Shown in pieces: positions 1 to 7,013 of a stretch of 13,282 bases of DNA. Under the pieces are notes generated by a model. That model saw only the letters and a program-made list of their open reading frames with translations. It was not told where the DNA came from and ran no database searches. This stretch comes from Lishizhenia sp. (GTDB lineage Bacteria; Bacteroidota; Bacteroidia; Flavobacteriales_D; Crocinitomicaceae): the NCBI GenBank assembly GCA_007117055.1, contig SKHH01000262.1, positions 1-13,282 of the forward strand, given 5' to 3'. Numbering within the stretch: position 1 is the stretch's first letter; the number at the start of each line of letters is the position of its first letter. A program made the position numbers and the translations under genes.

Positions 1-320
1 GCTTCATTGTCATTGGCAATTTTAGCGCGTTGGTCTAACTCTAGGAAGACATCTTTATCTCTCGTGTAAATTACGTTCACATTCGGAAAAGCTTCTTTGA
101 TGTATTGACCTAATTTTAAGGAAATGTTCAAAGCAACATCTTTTTCCAACAACTCCTCCCCAATACATCCTGGATCCTTCCCTCCGTGACCAGCATCAAT
201 GACTACTGTTTTTATCACATCTATACCCTCCTCCGCTCCTTCAATTTGAGCCACAATCGAAAAGTTCGTAATAAAAAATACGAAAATTAATAGAACAGAT
301 TTTAGAATAAATGATGTCAC
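1..320 (-). CDS. N-acetylmuramoyl-L-alanine amidase (Amidase_3), N-terminal part, runs off left edge
   Basis: Only the first 106 codons are present; the rest lies beyond base 1. The product begins with a hydrophobic signal peptide (about residues 4-24, ending SIVAQ). The start of a zinc amidase domain follows, with the motif VIDAGHGGKDPG at about residues 40-51. H45 and E59 are the expected first two zinc ligands, and the later pattern YTRDKDVFLELDQRAKIAN is also typical of the family. The third ligand (the usual SIHAN segment) would lie outside the window. Family members cleave the bond between N-acetylmuramic acid and the stem peptide in the periplasm, usually during daughter-cell separation. 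The start is taken as GTG at 320-318: an in-frame stop lies 10 codons upstream and there is no in-frame ATG before the domain. It is transcribed away from lptD. Family assignment is firm; which paralogue it is cannot be told. Confidence 0.9.
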   Translation of the reverse strand, partial: MTSFILKSVLLIFVFFITNFSIVAQIEGAEEGIDVIKTVVIDAGHGGKDPGCIGEELLEKDVALNISLKLGQYIKEAFPNVNVIYTRDKDVFLELDQRAKIANDNE

Positions 321-340
321 AATTATGTAATTTTTTAGTT

Positions 341-368
341 TTGCAATCGTTTATGTGCAATACTTTAC
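341..368 (+). promoter_or_regulatory. weak candidate promoter of lptD
   Basis: TTG at 341-343 and TACTTTAC at 361-368 are separated by 17 nt. The second box matches only the TAnnTT part of TAnnTTTG. It would give a start near 374 and a leader of only about 13 nt before the TTG start codon at 387. It abuts the amidase -7 box on the other strand. Confidence 0.3.
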
Positions 369-395
369 AAAGTTATCGGATTTGATTTGAGCAAA
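368..395 (-). promoter_or_regulatory. predicted promoter of the amidase gene
   Basis: Read on the minus strand, 375-368 is TAACTTTG, a full match to the Bacteroidota -7 box TAnnTTTG. A TTTG lies upstream at 395-392. The 16-nt gap is just below the usual 17-23 nt, so the -33 box is less certain. The predicted transcript would start near 361 and leave a leader of about 40 nt before the GTG. The -33 box would fall inside the first codons of lptD. Confidence 0.5.
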
Positions 396-2942
396 TATTA
401 TTCCATACCGCATTTTATCTTCTTTTCTTTGTTGATAACTCTGTTTTATCACCCAGTATTTGCTCAAGTCGACAAAAAAGGTTCAGATAAACCACGCATT
501 GTGAGAGTTGATAATAGTATGGAGGAGCCTGTTGTCTACTCTTGTAGAGACTCTATTTATGCGGACTTAAACAACAATAAGATCTCACTATTCGGTGAAG
601 CGAAAGTAGTCTATGATGGAATTACATTAACAGCAGATTTAATCGAAATGGACACCGAAAACAAAGAGGTTTATTGTATTTATACCATTAATGAAGAAGG
701 AGAGAAAGTTGGAATCCCAAAATTTGAAGATGGTGATGAATCTTTTACAGCGGCATCCATTCGCTATAACTTTGGAACATCAAAAGGATACATTGAAGAA
801 TTAAAAACCAATCAAGACGAGCTGTATTTGCACATGGGAACTGCTAAAAGACAGCCAAATGACCATGTACACTTTAGAAATGGAAAGGTCACGACCTGTG
901 ATTTAGATGAACCTCATTTTCATTTTAATCTTTCCAAAGCTGTAATGGTTCCTGAAGAACGAATAGCTACAGGACCAATGAACTTATGGGTTAAAGGTGT
1001 TCCTACTCCTCTTGGTATGCCATTTAGTTCGTTGCCGATGCGCGGAGAGTCAGAGACTGGAGGTTTATTATTTCCTCAAGTTGTTCCAGTATCGCAATTT
1101 GGAATGGGCTTTCAAGATCTTGGTTATTATTTTCCGCTGAATTTTTCTGATAATATACATACTACCATATACGGGAGTTTATATACGCAGGGGACCTTTG
1201 AGTTTAGAAATCTAACCGACTACAAAAAAAGGTACAAATACAATGGTAATTTAAACCTTTCCTACTCTTCTTTTCAAAGACCATTCCCAGCTGATACCAT
1301 TCGAACGCAAAAAATCATGATTCAATGGAACCATCAACAAGAAGCGAAAGCTAATCCTTACTGGCGTTTTAATAGTAGGGTGAATTTTCAGTCAGACAAC
1401 AATGGACAAACCACATTGGATCCCTTAGCGGATCAATTCTTCCAGAACAACTTTAACTCCGATATCAACTTGACTCGGTCTTTCCCTACACTTCCTATAA
1501 CCATGGGTTTAAAAACTGCCATGAAACAAAACAGTGCATCAGGAAATATGGACTTAGATCTTCCTACGTTCACCACAAACGTGAATCGATTCTTCCCCTT
1601 CAAAGTGTTTAGAAAAAATGCTATTGGAAGCGAAAAGTGGTACGAAAAAATAGGAATGACCTATAACATGGAAGCAAGAAACAGAGCTCTATTTGAAGCT
1701 GATCTCTTAAACGATCGGCGATTTGATAAAATTCAGCAAAGTTTTCAAAATGGAATCAGACACAATGCACGATTAGTTACCGCTATTCCTTTGTTTAATC
1801 AAATTATGACGCTATCGCCGAACGTTAATTATAACATGCGTACCAACTTCCAACAAATCAGAAGAAGTTTTGACCCTGTAGAGGAAGTTCAGATCATAGA
1901 TACGCTTCAACAAGCAGGGATTTCTCAAGATGTTTCATTTAGTTTAGATTTATCAACCAACCTTTACGCCTACTATAAGTTTTTATGGGACAAAGACTTA
2001 AAATTGAGACACGTTATAACACCTACTATCACATTTCGTTACGCTCCCAATATCAGTTCCTTTATTACGGACAATGTTGGCGCTCAGGGGCAAGAAATCT
2101 CCTACTCTCCATTTGAACGTAGTTTGTACACTGAACCAAATGGTAGAGAGGTTGGAGTATTTCGTTACAACATAAACAACACATTTGAATTGAAGCGTAG
2201 GGCGAAAAGAGATACCACCGAAGAATTTGAACGTATTCGTATCGTGGACGCCTTTACTATAAGTGGAGATTATGATGTTTTTAAGGATTCGTTATTGTTC
2301 TCTCCTATGAAATTCGCAGCACGAGTTACACCGCTCCCCGGTTTTAGTATTGTTGCTGGAGCTGATTTTTCATTTTACTCATGGAATGAGGAAACAGGGC
2401 GTTCTCAAGCAGAGTTTGCACGAAATACGGGACAAGGCTTAGGGCGATTTAATGGGGCTAATTTTGCTACAAGCTATACTTTTGCATCTAGAGAGTCCCA
2501 AGAGAAAGTTAAAGAGAACCAAATCGACTTTAACTCGCATTGGGAAGCTGATTTTCAATATTACGCCATGAATCCTCATGAGATAATCGATTTTGAAATT
2601 CCTTGGAAAGTAAACGTTGCTTGGAACCTTTTTTATAATTTAAACACACAGCCTGCTCAATATATCGAACAAGCCTATCGAGAAACTCAAAGTATTACAG
2701 TATCCGGAGATGTTAGTATAACTAGACGATGGAAACTCGCTGTGAACTCAAATTATGACGTCACAAATAGTCAACTAACCCAAACACGTATTTCATTAAA
2801 TCGAGACATGCATTGTTGGCAGTTAGGTTTTTTCTGGACTCCCGTAAGTGGTCAGCAAAGTTTCTTAGTGCGATTTAACGCAACATCTGCGTTATTTCAA
2901 TCTGCTGAAATTGAACTACAAAAACCACCCGAGTTTTTATAG
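387..2942 (+). CDS. lptD: LPS-assembly outer-membrane protein LptD (OstA family)
   Basis: This 851-residue protein is the outer-membrane translocon that, with LptE, inserts lipopolysaccharide into the outer leaflet. A signal peptide spans about residues 1-26 (hydrophobic core IFFSLLITLF, cleavage near FAQ). An OstA/LptA-like beta-jellyroll follows at about 50-180, recognisable from ISLFGEAKVVYDGITLTADL and RNGKVTTCDLDEPHFHF. From about residue 195 come the alternating aromatic and polar strands of a large beta-barrel. There are four cysteines: C53, C97, C171 and C810. E. coli LptD has two N-terminal cysteines and a C-terminal CC pair joined by disulfides; here a single C-terminal Cys remains, in MHCWQ. 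The start is TTG at 387: the next in-frame Met (residue 45) would remove the signal peptide, and no in-frame ATG lies just upstream. It is probably co-transcribed with the membrane gene at 2944. Confidence 0.9.
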   Translation: MSKYYSIPHFIFFSLLITLFYHPVFAQVDKKGSDKPRIVRVDNSMEEPVVYSCRDSIYADLNNNKISLFGEAKVVYDGITLTADLIEMDTENKEVYCIYTINEEGEKVGIPKFEDGDESFTAASIRYNFGTSKGYIEELKTNQDELYLHMGTAKRQPNDHVHFRNGKVTTCDLDEPHFHFNLSKAVMVPEERIATGPMNLWVKGVPTPLGMPFSSLPMRGESETGGLLFPQVVPVSQFGMGFQDLGYYFPLNFSDNIHTTIYGSLYTQGTFEFRNLTDYKKRYKYNGNLNLSYSSFQRPFPADTIRTQKIMIQWNHQQEAKANPYWRFNSRVNFQSDNNGQTTLDPLADQFFQNNFNSDINLTRSFPTLPITMGLKTAMKQNSASGNMDLDLPTFTTNVNRFFPFKVFRKNAIGSEKWYEKIGMTYNMEARNRALFEADLLNDRRFDKIQQSFQNGIRHNARLVTAIPLFNQIMTLSPNVNYNMRTNFQQIRRSFDPVEEVQIIDTLQQAGISQDVSFSLDLSTNLYAYYKFLWDKDLKLRHVITPTITFRYAPNISSFITDNVGAQGQEISYSPFERSLYTEPNGREVGVFRYNINNTFELKRRAKRDTTEEFERIRIVDAFTISGDYDVFKDSLLFSPMKFAARVTPLPGFSIVAGADFSFYSWNEETGRSQAEFARNTGQGLGRFNGANFATSYTFASRESQEKVKENQIDFNSHWEADFQYYAMNPHEIIDFEIPWKVNVAWNLFYNLNTQPAQYIEQAYRETQSITVSGDVSITRRWKLAVNSNYDVTNSQLTQTRISLNRDMHCWQLGFFWTPVSGQQSFLVRFNATSALFQSAEIELQKPPEFL

Positions 2943-2943
2943 C

Positions 2944-4278
2944 ATGAGCTCCACTAAAAACATATTACTGCTTGTAAATACTTTAGTTTTTATACTATTA
3001 TTTTTTAGTTTAAGTTATTATAATCGACCAGCACATGACGACTTTTACTCCATTTATACCGTCAATGAAAATGGAGTAATAGGCTCCGTTATCTATCAAT
3101 ACAAATATTGGTGTACTCGATATATTGCAACATTCATCAGTTTTTCGGTTACCGCAATACCAGATATTTTGGTAAGAAATATGTTAATGAGTAGCTTGCT
3201 ATTCCTAATTTTTACATGGAGTTTTTATCGAATACTTCAGCTCTTGCCCGCACTTCAACATAAATCTAAGCTCCATCTTTTACAACTAAGTATTTTTATA
3301 CTTTCAGGATTGTTTTACAGCTCATTAAATATTGGAGAAACTTGGTTTTGGTTATCCGCAAACAGTGCCTTTACACTAGGACTTGGCATAACTCTTCTTG
3401 GAATTTCTTTTGTGTTTAGTAACACTTCAACTATCTTTCAACTTTTAGTTGTTTACCTTTTATTCTTCCTTGTAGGAGGAATGCACGAAATGCTTGCTAT
3501 ATTTCTAATCATACTGGGATTTCTCGTACTTTTTCTTGCTAAAAAACTGAACATACAACCCACACAATTTCAGCAGATCTTAGTTGCTCAAATAGCGCTC
3601 TTTATAAGCGTTTCTTTACTAATTTTAGGTCCAGGAAATAGCCACAGAGAAGCCTTTTTTGAAGACATTGGAGTTTTTCATAGTTTATTCTTAAACATTA
3701 AGATGACTGGAATAATTGGGATAAAACATTTATTATTCACCCTTCCAATAATGATCGTATGGTCTTTTACATTCACACAATTGGTTTCATTTAAAATAAA
3801 TCTTCAATTAAATTTAAAAACAGTTTTAACTGTTCTCGGAGCTTTTGCTGCATTAGTGTACATTTATCAATTGCCCGTTACCTACAAAACACAAGATATA
3901 GCTGCATTGAGGACATTGCTGCCAATCACATGTATTGCGCTTATTTCTCTTGTTCTTATAACACAGCTTTTGAACAAAACATGGAACAACAAAAAAATAC
4001 TCACTGTACCATTTCTGTTGGCTATATTAACGGTACAACTATTTTTAATCCGACAACAATATCACATCTTACCATCTTACAGTAAGGCTTTAGATGAGCG
4101 AATCCAAATTATTGAAAATATAGAATGTAAGTCTAACATTATTAAAGTTCCTCCCCTCCCCTCATCTGGATGGATAAAATCTGCTGAATTATCAAGTAAT
4201 CCTAAAAACAACATAAACAAACACTTTATGAATGGGTTGGGAATTAATTGTGAGATAAAAGTATTGCGAACAGAGTAA
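2944..4278 (+). CDS. polytopic membrane protein, GT-C glycosyltransferase-like / DUF6056-like
   Basis: The 444-residue product has roughly nine to ten hydrophobic membrane segments and a soluble C-terminal tail of about 65 residues. After the first membrane segment comes NRPAHDDFY (H31, D32, D33), an acidic motif placed where GT-C enzymes carry catalytic or metal-binding acids. Later features are NIGETWFW, GGMHEM and a conserved-looking RTLLP before a late membrane segment. This pattern resembles the DUF6056 family and other lipid-linked sugar transferases, but that comes from memory and is not a database hit. The ATG at 2944 lies 1 nt after the lptD stop and gives a normal membrane start. 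A TTG further upstream at 2911 would overlap lptD and add an unlikely polar tail. The tight spacing implies co-transcription with lptD, which suggests a role in surface glycolipid or glycan modification. The function is otherwise unknown. Confidence 0.7.
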   Translation: MSSTKNILLLVNTLVFILLFFSLSYYNRPAHDDFYSIYTVNENGVIGSVIYQYKYWCTRYIATFISFSVTAIPDILVRNMLMSSLLFLIFTWSFYRILQLLPALQHKSKLHLLQLSIFILSGLFYSSLNIGETWFWLSANSAFTLGLGITLLGISFVFSNTSTIFQLLVVYLLFFLVGGMHEMLAIFLIILGFLVLFLAKKLNIQPTQFQQILVAQIALFISVSLLILGPGNSHREAFFEDIGVFHSLFLNIKMTGIIGIKHLLFTLPIMIVWSFTFTQLVSFKINLQLNLKTVLTVLGAFAALVYIYQLPVTYKTQDIAALRTLLPITCIALISLVLITQLLNKTWNNKKILTVPFLLAILTVQLFLIRQQYHILPSYSKALDERIQIIENIECKSNIIKVPPLPSSGWIKSAELSSNPKNNINKHFMNGLGINCEIKVLRTE

Positions 4279-4351
4279 ATGACAATTCCGTTTTAAGCAA
4301 ATGAATAGACGTATACCCTTTTTTTTACTAAATTAAGTCACACTAAAATGC

Positions 4352-4401
4352 TTAACAATCTTTAACGTGATTTTTTGACAGAACTAACGTGTTTGGCGTT
4401 A
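4352..4401. promoter_or_regulatory. candidate regulator-binding repeats upstream of htrA
   Basis: The 194-bp gap before htrA holds TTAAC at 4352-4356 and again at 4362-4366, a 10-bp period. The 7-mer TAACGTG occurs at 4363-4369 and 4385-4391, exactly 22 bp apart, so on the same DNA face. TAACG at 4385-4389 also forms an inverted repeat with CGTTA at 4397-4401. Another TTAACA lies at 4416-4421. I found no good TAnnTTTG box in this gap. The layout resembles tandem half-sites of an OmpR-type response regulator, or a site for an alternative sigma factor. This is inference from spacing only. Confidence 0.35.
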
Positions 4402-4472
4402 TTATTGAAACGGATTTAACAAGTTCAAATCGAACCTAAAAAGTAAGTAGATTAATTTTATAACGAAGAGCA

Positions 4473-5945
4473 ATGAATACATTAAAAGTAATTGGACTAG
4501 GGTTAATTGGAGGATTAATTCCATTCAGTATTTATTTATTTATGAAAGACAACAAAACAGCTCATGTAGATAGCATTGTTGAAATTCGTGAGCCATCTAA
4601 TCATTTTACATCGTTTACAGGTGGTGTTTCAAACACCTCTGCTCCAATGGGAGATTTTAGAGAAGCCAGTGCGAATACGGTTCACTCTGTTGTTCACGTA
4701 ACAACAAAAGTAGTGCGAACAATGGTTCAACGAGACCCATTTTTTGAATTCTTTTACGGACCAGGCGCCGGAGGTAGAGAACGCAAACAATATGGACAAG
4801 GGTCTGGGTCTGGAGTAATTGTTACTTCTGACGGATACATTGTGACGAATAATCATGTTATTGAAGACGCTAGTGAAATTGAAGTTACGTTGAATGACAA
4901 TTCGACATATTCGGCTAAAATTGTTGGTGCAGACCCATCAACAGATATTGCTGTGCTAAAAATTGAAGCAAGTGACTTACTTCCTGTTGCTTTCGGGAAC
5001 AGCGATGACATTCAAGTGGGCGAATGGGTCTTAGCCGTTGGAAACCCGTTTAATTTAACTTCAACCGTTACTGCAGGAATTGTTTCTGCCAAAGCACGTA
5101 ACATTAACATCATAGGAAGCAGAAATCGCGATGTTGTTCCTATTGAATCATTTATTCAAACAGACGCAGCGGTAAATCCCGGAAATTCTGGTGGTGCATT
5201 GGTCAATGTTAATGGTGAATTAGTAGGTATAAACACAGCTATCGCTTCACAAACAGGAAGTTATACCGGGTATTCATTTGCTGTTCCTTCTAAGCTAGTT
5301 CGAAAAGTGATGACAGACCTCATTGATTTTGGAATTGTACAACGTGGATTTTTAGGTGTTCAAATTGCCGAAATTAACCAAGCGTTAGTAGATGAAAAAG
5401 AACTTCCAGATACAAGAGGGGTTTACATTGCTGGAGTTAACGAAGGTTCAGGTGCAGATAAAGCAAAAATTAAAGAAGGAGATGTCATTCTAAAAATCGG
5501 TTCAAAGGCCGTAAATTCTCCTGCTCAATTACAAGAAGAAATTGGAAAAAGAAGGCCTGGAGACAAAGTACCAATTACCATTCGTAGAAAAAATGAAGAG
5601 ATGGTAAAAGAAGTCTTACTCAAAAATATGGATGGAGATACAGAACTTCGATCTAAAGAAGAAATAGAGCGATATGTGGCTTTAGGCGCTACATTTGAAG
5701 AGCTTACCAAAGAAGACAAAAAAGAATTGAACATCGACTACGGAGTGAGAATAAAATCTATTTCGACTGGAAAATTGAAATCTTTAGGACTAACTGAGGG
5801 AATGATTGTTACTAAAATAAACAATGATAAAGTTGTAAGTGTTGAACAACTAACAGGATTTTTGAAAAACAGTAAAAACAAAGGAGTGCTACTCGAAATA
5901 ATGACAGAAAGTGGCAAGCGTGACTACGTAGGGTTTGGACTGTAA
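4473..5945 (+). CDS. htrA: Do-family periplasmic serine protease/chaperone (HtrA/DegP)
   Basis: A 490-residue trypsin-like protease that degrades or refolds misfolded envelope proteins. A hydrophobic N-terminal segment (residues 4-24) acts as signal peptide or anchor. The protease domain spans about 65-285, with catalytic H128 (in TNNHVIED), D158 (STDIAVLKI) and S239 (NPGNSGGAL), so the triad is intact. A first PDZ domain begins at RGFLGVQI (about 291-380). The last 90 residues form a second, more divergent PDZ domain with the pattern LGLTEGMIVTKIN. Length and order match DegP/DegQ-type proteins. A region rich in Phe, Gly and charged residues at 88-107 corresponds to the LA-loop position. It stands alone, with 194 bp before it and 129 bp after. 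The upstream region has spaced repeats but no clear housekeeping promoter, fitting stress-controlled expression. Whether it is functionally DegP, DegQ or DegS cannot be decided. Confidence 0.93.
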   Translation: MNTLKVIGLGLIGGLIPFSIYLFMKDNKTAHVDSIVEIREPSNHFTSFTGGVSNTSAPMGDFREASANTVHSVVHVTTKVVRTMVQRDPFFEFFYGPGAGGRERKQYGQGSGSGVIVTSDGYIVTNNHVIEDASEIEVTLNDNSTYSAKIVGADPSTDIAVLKIEASDLLPVAFGNSDDIQVGEWVLAVGNPFNLTSTVTAGIVSAKARNINIIGSRNRDVVPIESFIQTDAAVNPGNSGGALVNVNGELVGINTAIASQTGSYTGYSFAVPSKLVRKVMTDLIDFGIVQRGFLGVQIAEINQALVDEKELPDTRGVYIAGVNEGSGADKAKIKEGDVILKIGSKAVNSPAQLQEEIGKRRPGDKVPITIRRKNEEMVKEVLLKNMDGDTELRSKEEIERYVALGATFEELTKEDKKELNIDYGVRIKSISTGKLKSLGLTEGMIVTKINNDKVVSVEQLTGFLKNSKNKGVLLEIMTESGKRDYVGFGL

Positions 5946-6002
5946 GAATAATCCTTTATTTAATTGAAAGTAGCGCAAAGTAAAGTGGATTGAAAAATAA
6001 TT

Positions 6003-6033
6003 TTGTTCAATTTAGAAATTAGCCGTATCTTTG
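6003..6033 (+). promoter_or_regulatory. sigma-A type promoter of rpoD
   Basis: TTG at 6003-6005 (within TTTTG), a 20-nt spacer, and TATCTTTG at 6026-6033 match the Bacteroidota consensus TTG-N17-23-TAnnTTTG completely. The transcript would start near 6040, giving a leader of about 35 nt before the ATG at 6075. The leader is A/T-rich and has no strong Shine-Dalgarno sequence. The gene's own product is expected to recognise this promoter. Confidence 0.8.
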
Positions 6034-6074
6034 CGCCACTTTTGCATATATATTTTTAAAAGAAAGCAGATAGC

Positions 6075-6941
6075 ATGAGACAATTAAAAATTACAAAGTC
6101 AATCACTAACCGAGAAAGTCAATCGTTAGATAAGTATCTACAAGACATCGGAAAAGAAGAGTTAATTACCGCTGAAGAAGAAGTGGAATTGGCTCGTAAA
6201 ATTAAACAAGGCGATCAACGTGCCTTAGAAAAACTTACCCGTGCTAATTTGCGTTTCGTAGTATCTGTTGCAAAGCAATACCAAAACCAAGGATTAACAC
6301 TTCCTGATTTAATCAATGAAGGGAATCTTGGTTTGATAAAAGCAGCTCAGAAATTTGATGAAACAAGAGGTTTTAAATTTATCTCTTATGCTGTTTGGTG
6401 GATTCGTCAGTCAATACTACAAGCATTAGCAGAACAAGCACGAATTGTACGTTTGCCCTTGAACCAGGTGGGTTCATTGAACAAAATTAACAAAGCATTT
6501 TCTCGATTAGAGCAAGAATATGAAAGACCTCCTTCCGCGGAAGAATTGGCAGAAGCTTTAGAAGTTCCTGAAGAAAAAATTAAGGAGAGTATGAATGTTT
6601 CTGGTCGTCATGTTTCAATGGACGCTCCATTGACAACAGCAGAAGATGGAGGTACATTAATGGATGTAATGGCCAATGACGATTCTCCAAAAGCGGACAG
6701 TCAGTTGATGTCTGAATCGCTTCAGCGTGAAATCGAACGTTCATTATCGACACTTACAGATAAAGAGCGTGAAATTATTCGCTTGTTTTTCGGGATTGGT
6801 ATGAATCACGGATTGACATTAGAAGAAATTGGATCTAAATTCAATTTAACTAGAGAGCGTGTGCGCCAAATCAAAGAAAAAGCCATTCGCAGATTACGAC
6901 ATACATCTCGCAATAAATTATTAAAAGCTTATTTAGGCTAA
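6075..6941 (+). CDS. rpoD: primary RNA polymerase sigma factor (sigma-70/SigA)
   Basis: This 288-residue protein is the housekeeping sigma factor that directs RNA polymerase to most promoters. Region 1.2 lies at about 17-50 (SLDKYLQDIGKEELITAEEE). Regions 2.1-2.4 lie at about 54-124 and include NLRFVVSVAKQY, the core-binding DLINEGNLGL and the DNA-melting/-10 recognition part FKFISYAVWWIRQ. Region 3 spans about 125-205. Region 4 spans about 220-280, with a helix-turn-helix at 247-270 (TLEEIGSKFNLTRERVRQI). The acidic region 1.1 found in E. coli RpoD is absent, the normal form in Bacteroidota. The ATG start gives the usual MRQLKITKSIT opening. The gene is monocistronic in appearance: its own consensus promoter before it and an intrinsic terminator 8 nt after the stop. 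Confidence 0.97.
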   Translation: MRQLKITKSITNRESQSLDKYLQDIGKEELITAEEEVELARKIKQGDQRALEKLTRANLRFVVSVAKQYQNQGLTLPDLINEGNLGLIKAAQKFDETRGFKFISYAVWWIRQSILQALAEQARIVRLPLNQVGSLNKINKAFSRLEQEYERPPSAEELAEALEVPEEKIKESMNVSGRHVSMDAPLTTAEDGGTLMDVMANDDSPKADSQLMSESLQREIERSLSTLTDKEREIIRLFFGIGMNHGLTLEEIGSKFNLTRERVRQIKEKAIRRLRHTSRNKLLKAYLG

Positions 6942-6948
6942 GAAATTG

Positions 6949-6977
6949 AGGGCTGCTTACTTTTAGCGGCCCTTTTT
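6949..6977 (+). terminator. intrinsic terminator of rpoD
   Basis: A 9-bp stem pairs 6949-6957 with 6965-6973, including one T-G wobble (6954 with 6968). The loop is 7 nt (TACTTTT), and a run of T follows at 6973-6977 with further T-rich bases. It starts 8 nt after the rpoD stop codon and separates rpoD from gap. Confidence 0.88.
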
Positions 6978-7013
6978 GTTTGTTATCAATTTTAAAATCA
7001 AAAATAAATTATC

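Noticed and set aside
2911..2943. Upstream TTG start for the membrane protein, overlapping the lptD end
   Set aside because: It would add an 11-residue polar segment overlapping lptD; the ATG at 2944 directly after the lptD stop gives a normal membrane-protein start.
4629..5734. Two minus-strand open frames inside htrA
   Set aside because: They lie opposite conserved protease and PDZ coding, have low-complexity serine-rich or irregular translations and no promoter.
6978..7013. Dedicated gap promoter between the rpoD terminator and the gap start
   Set aside because: Only 36 nt remain and no TAnnTTTG box with a spaced TTG is present; expression may come from read-through or a promoter I cannot see.
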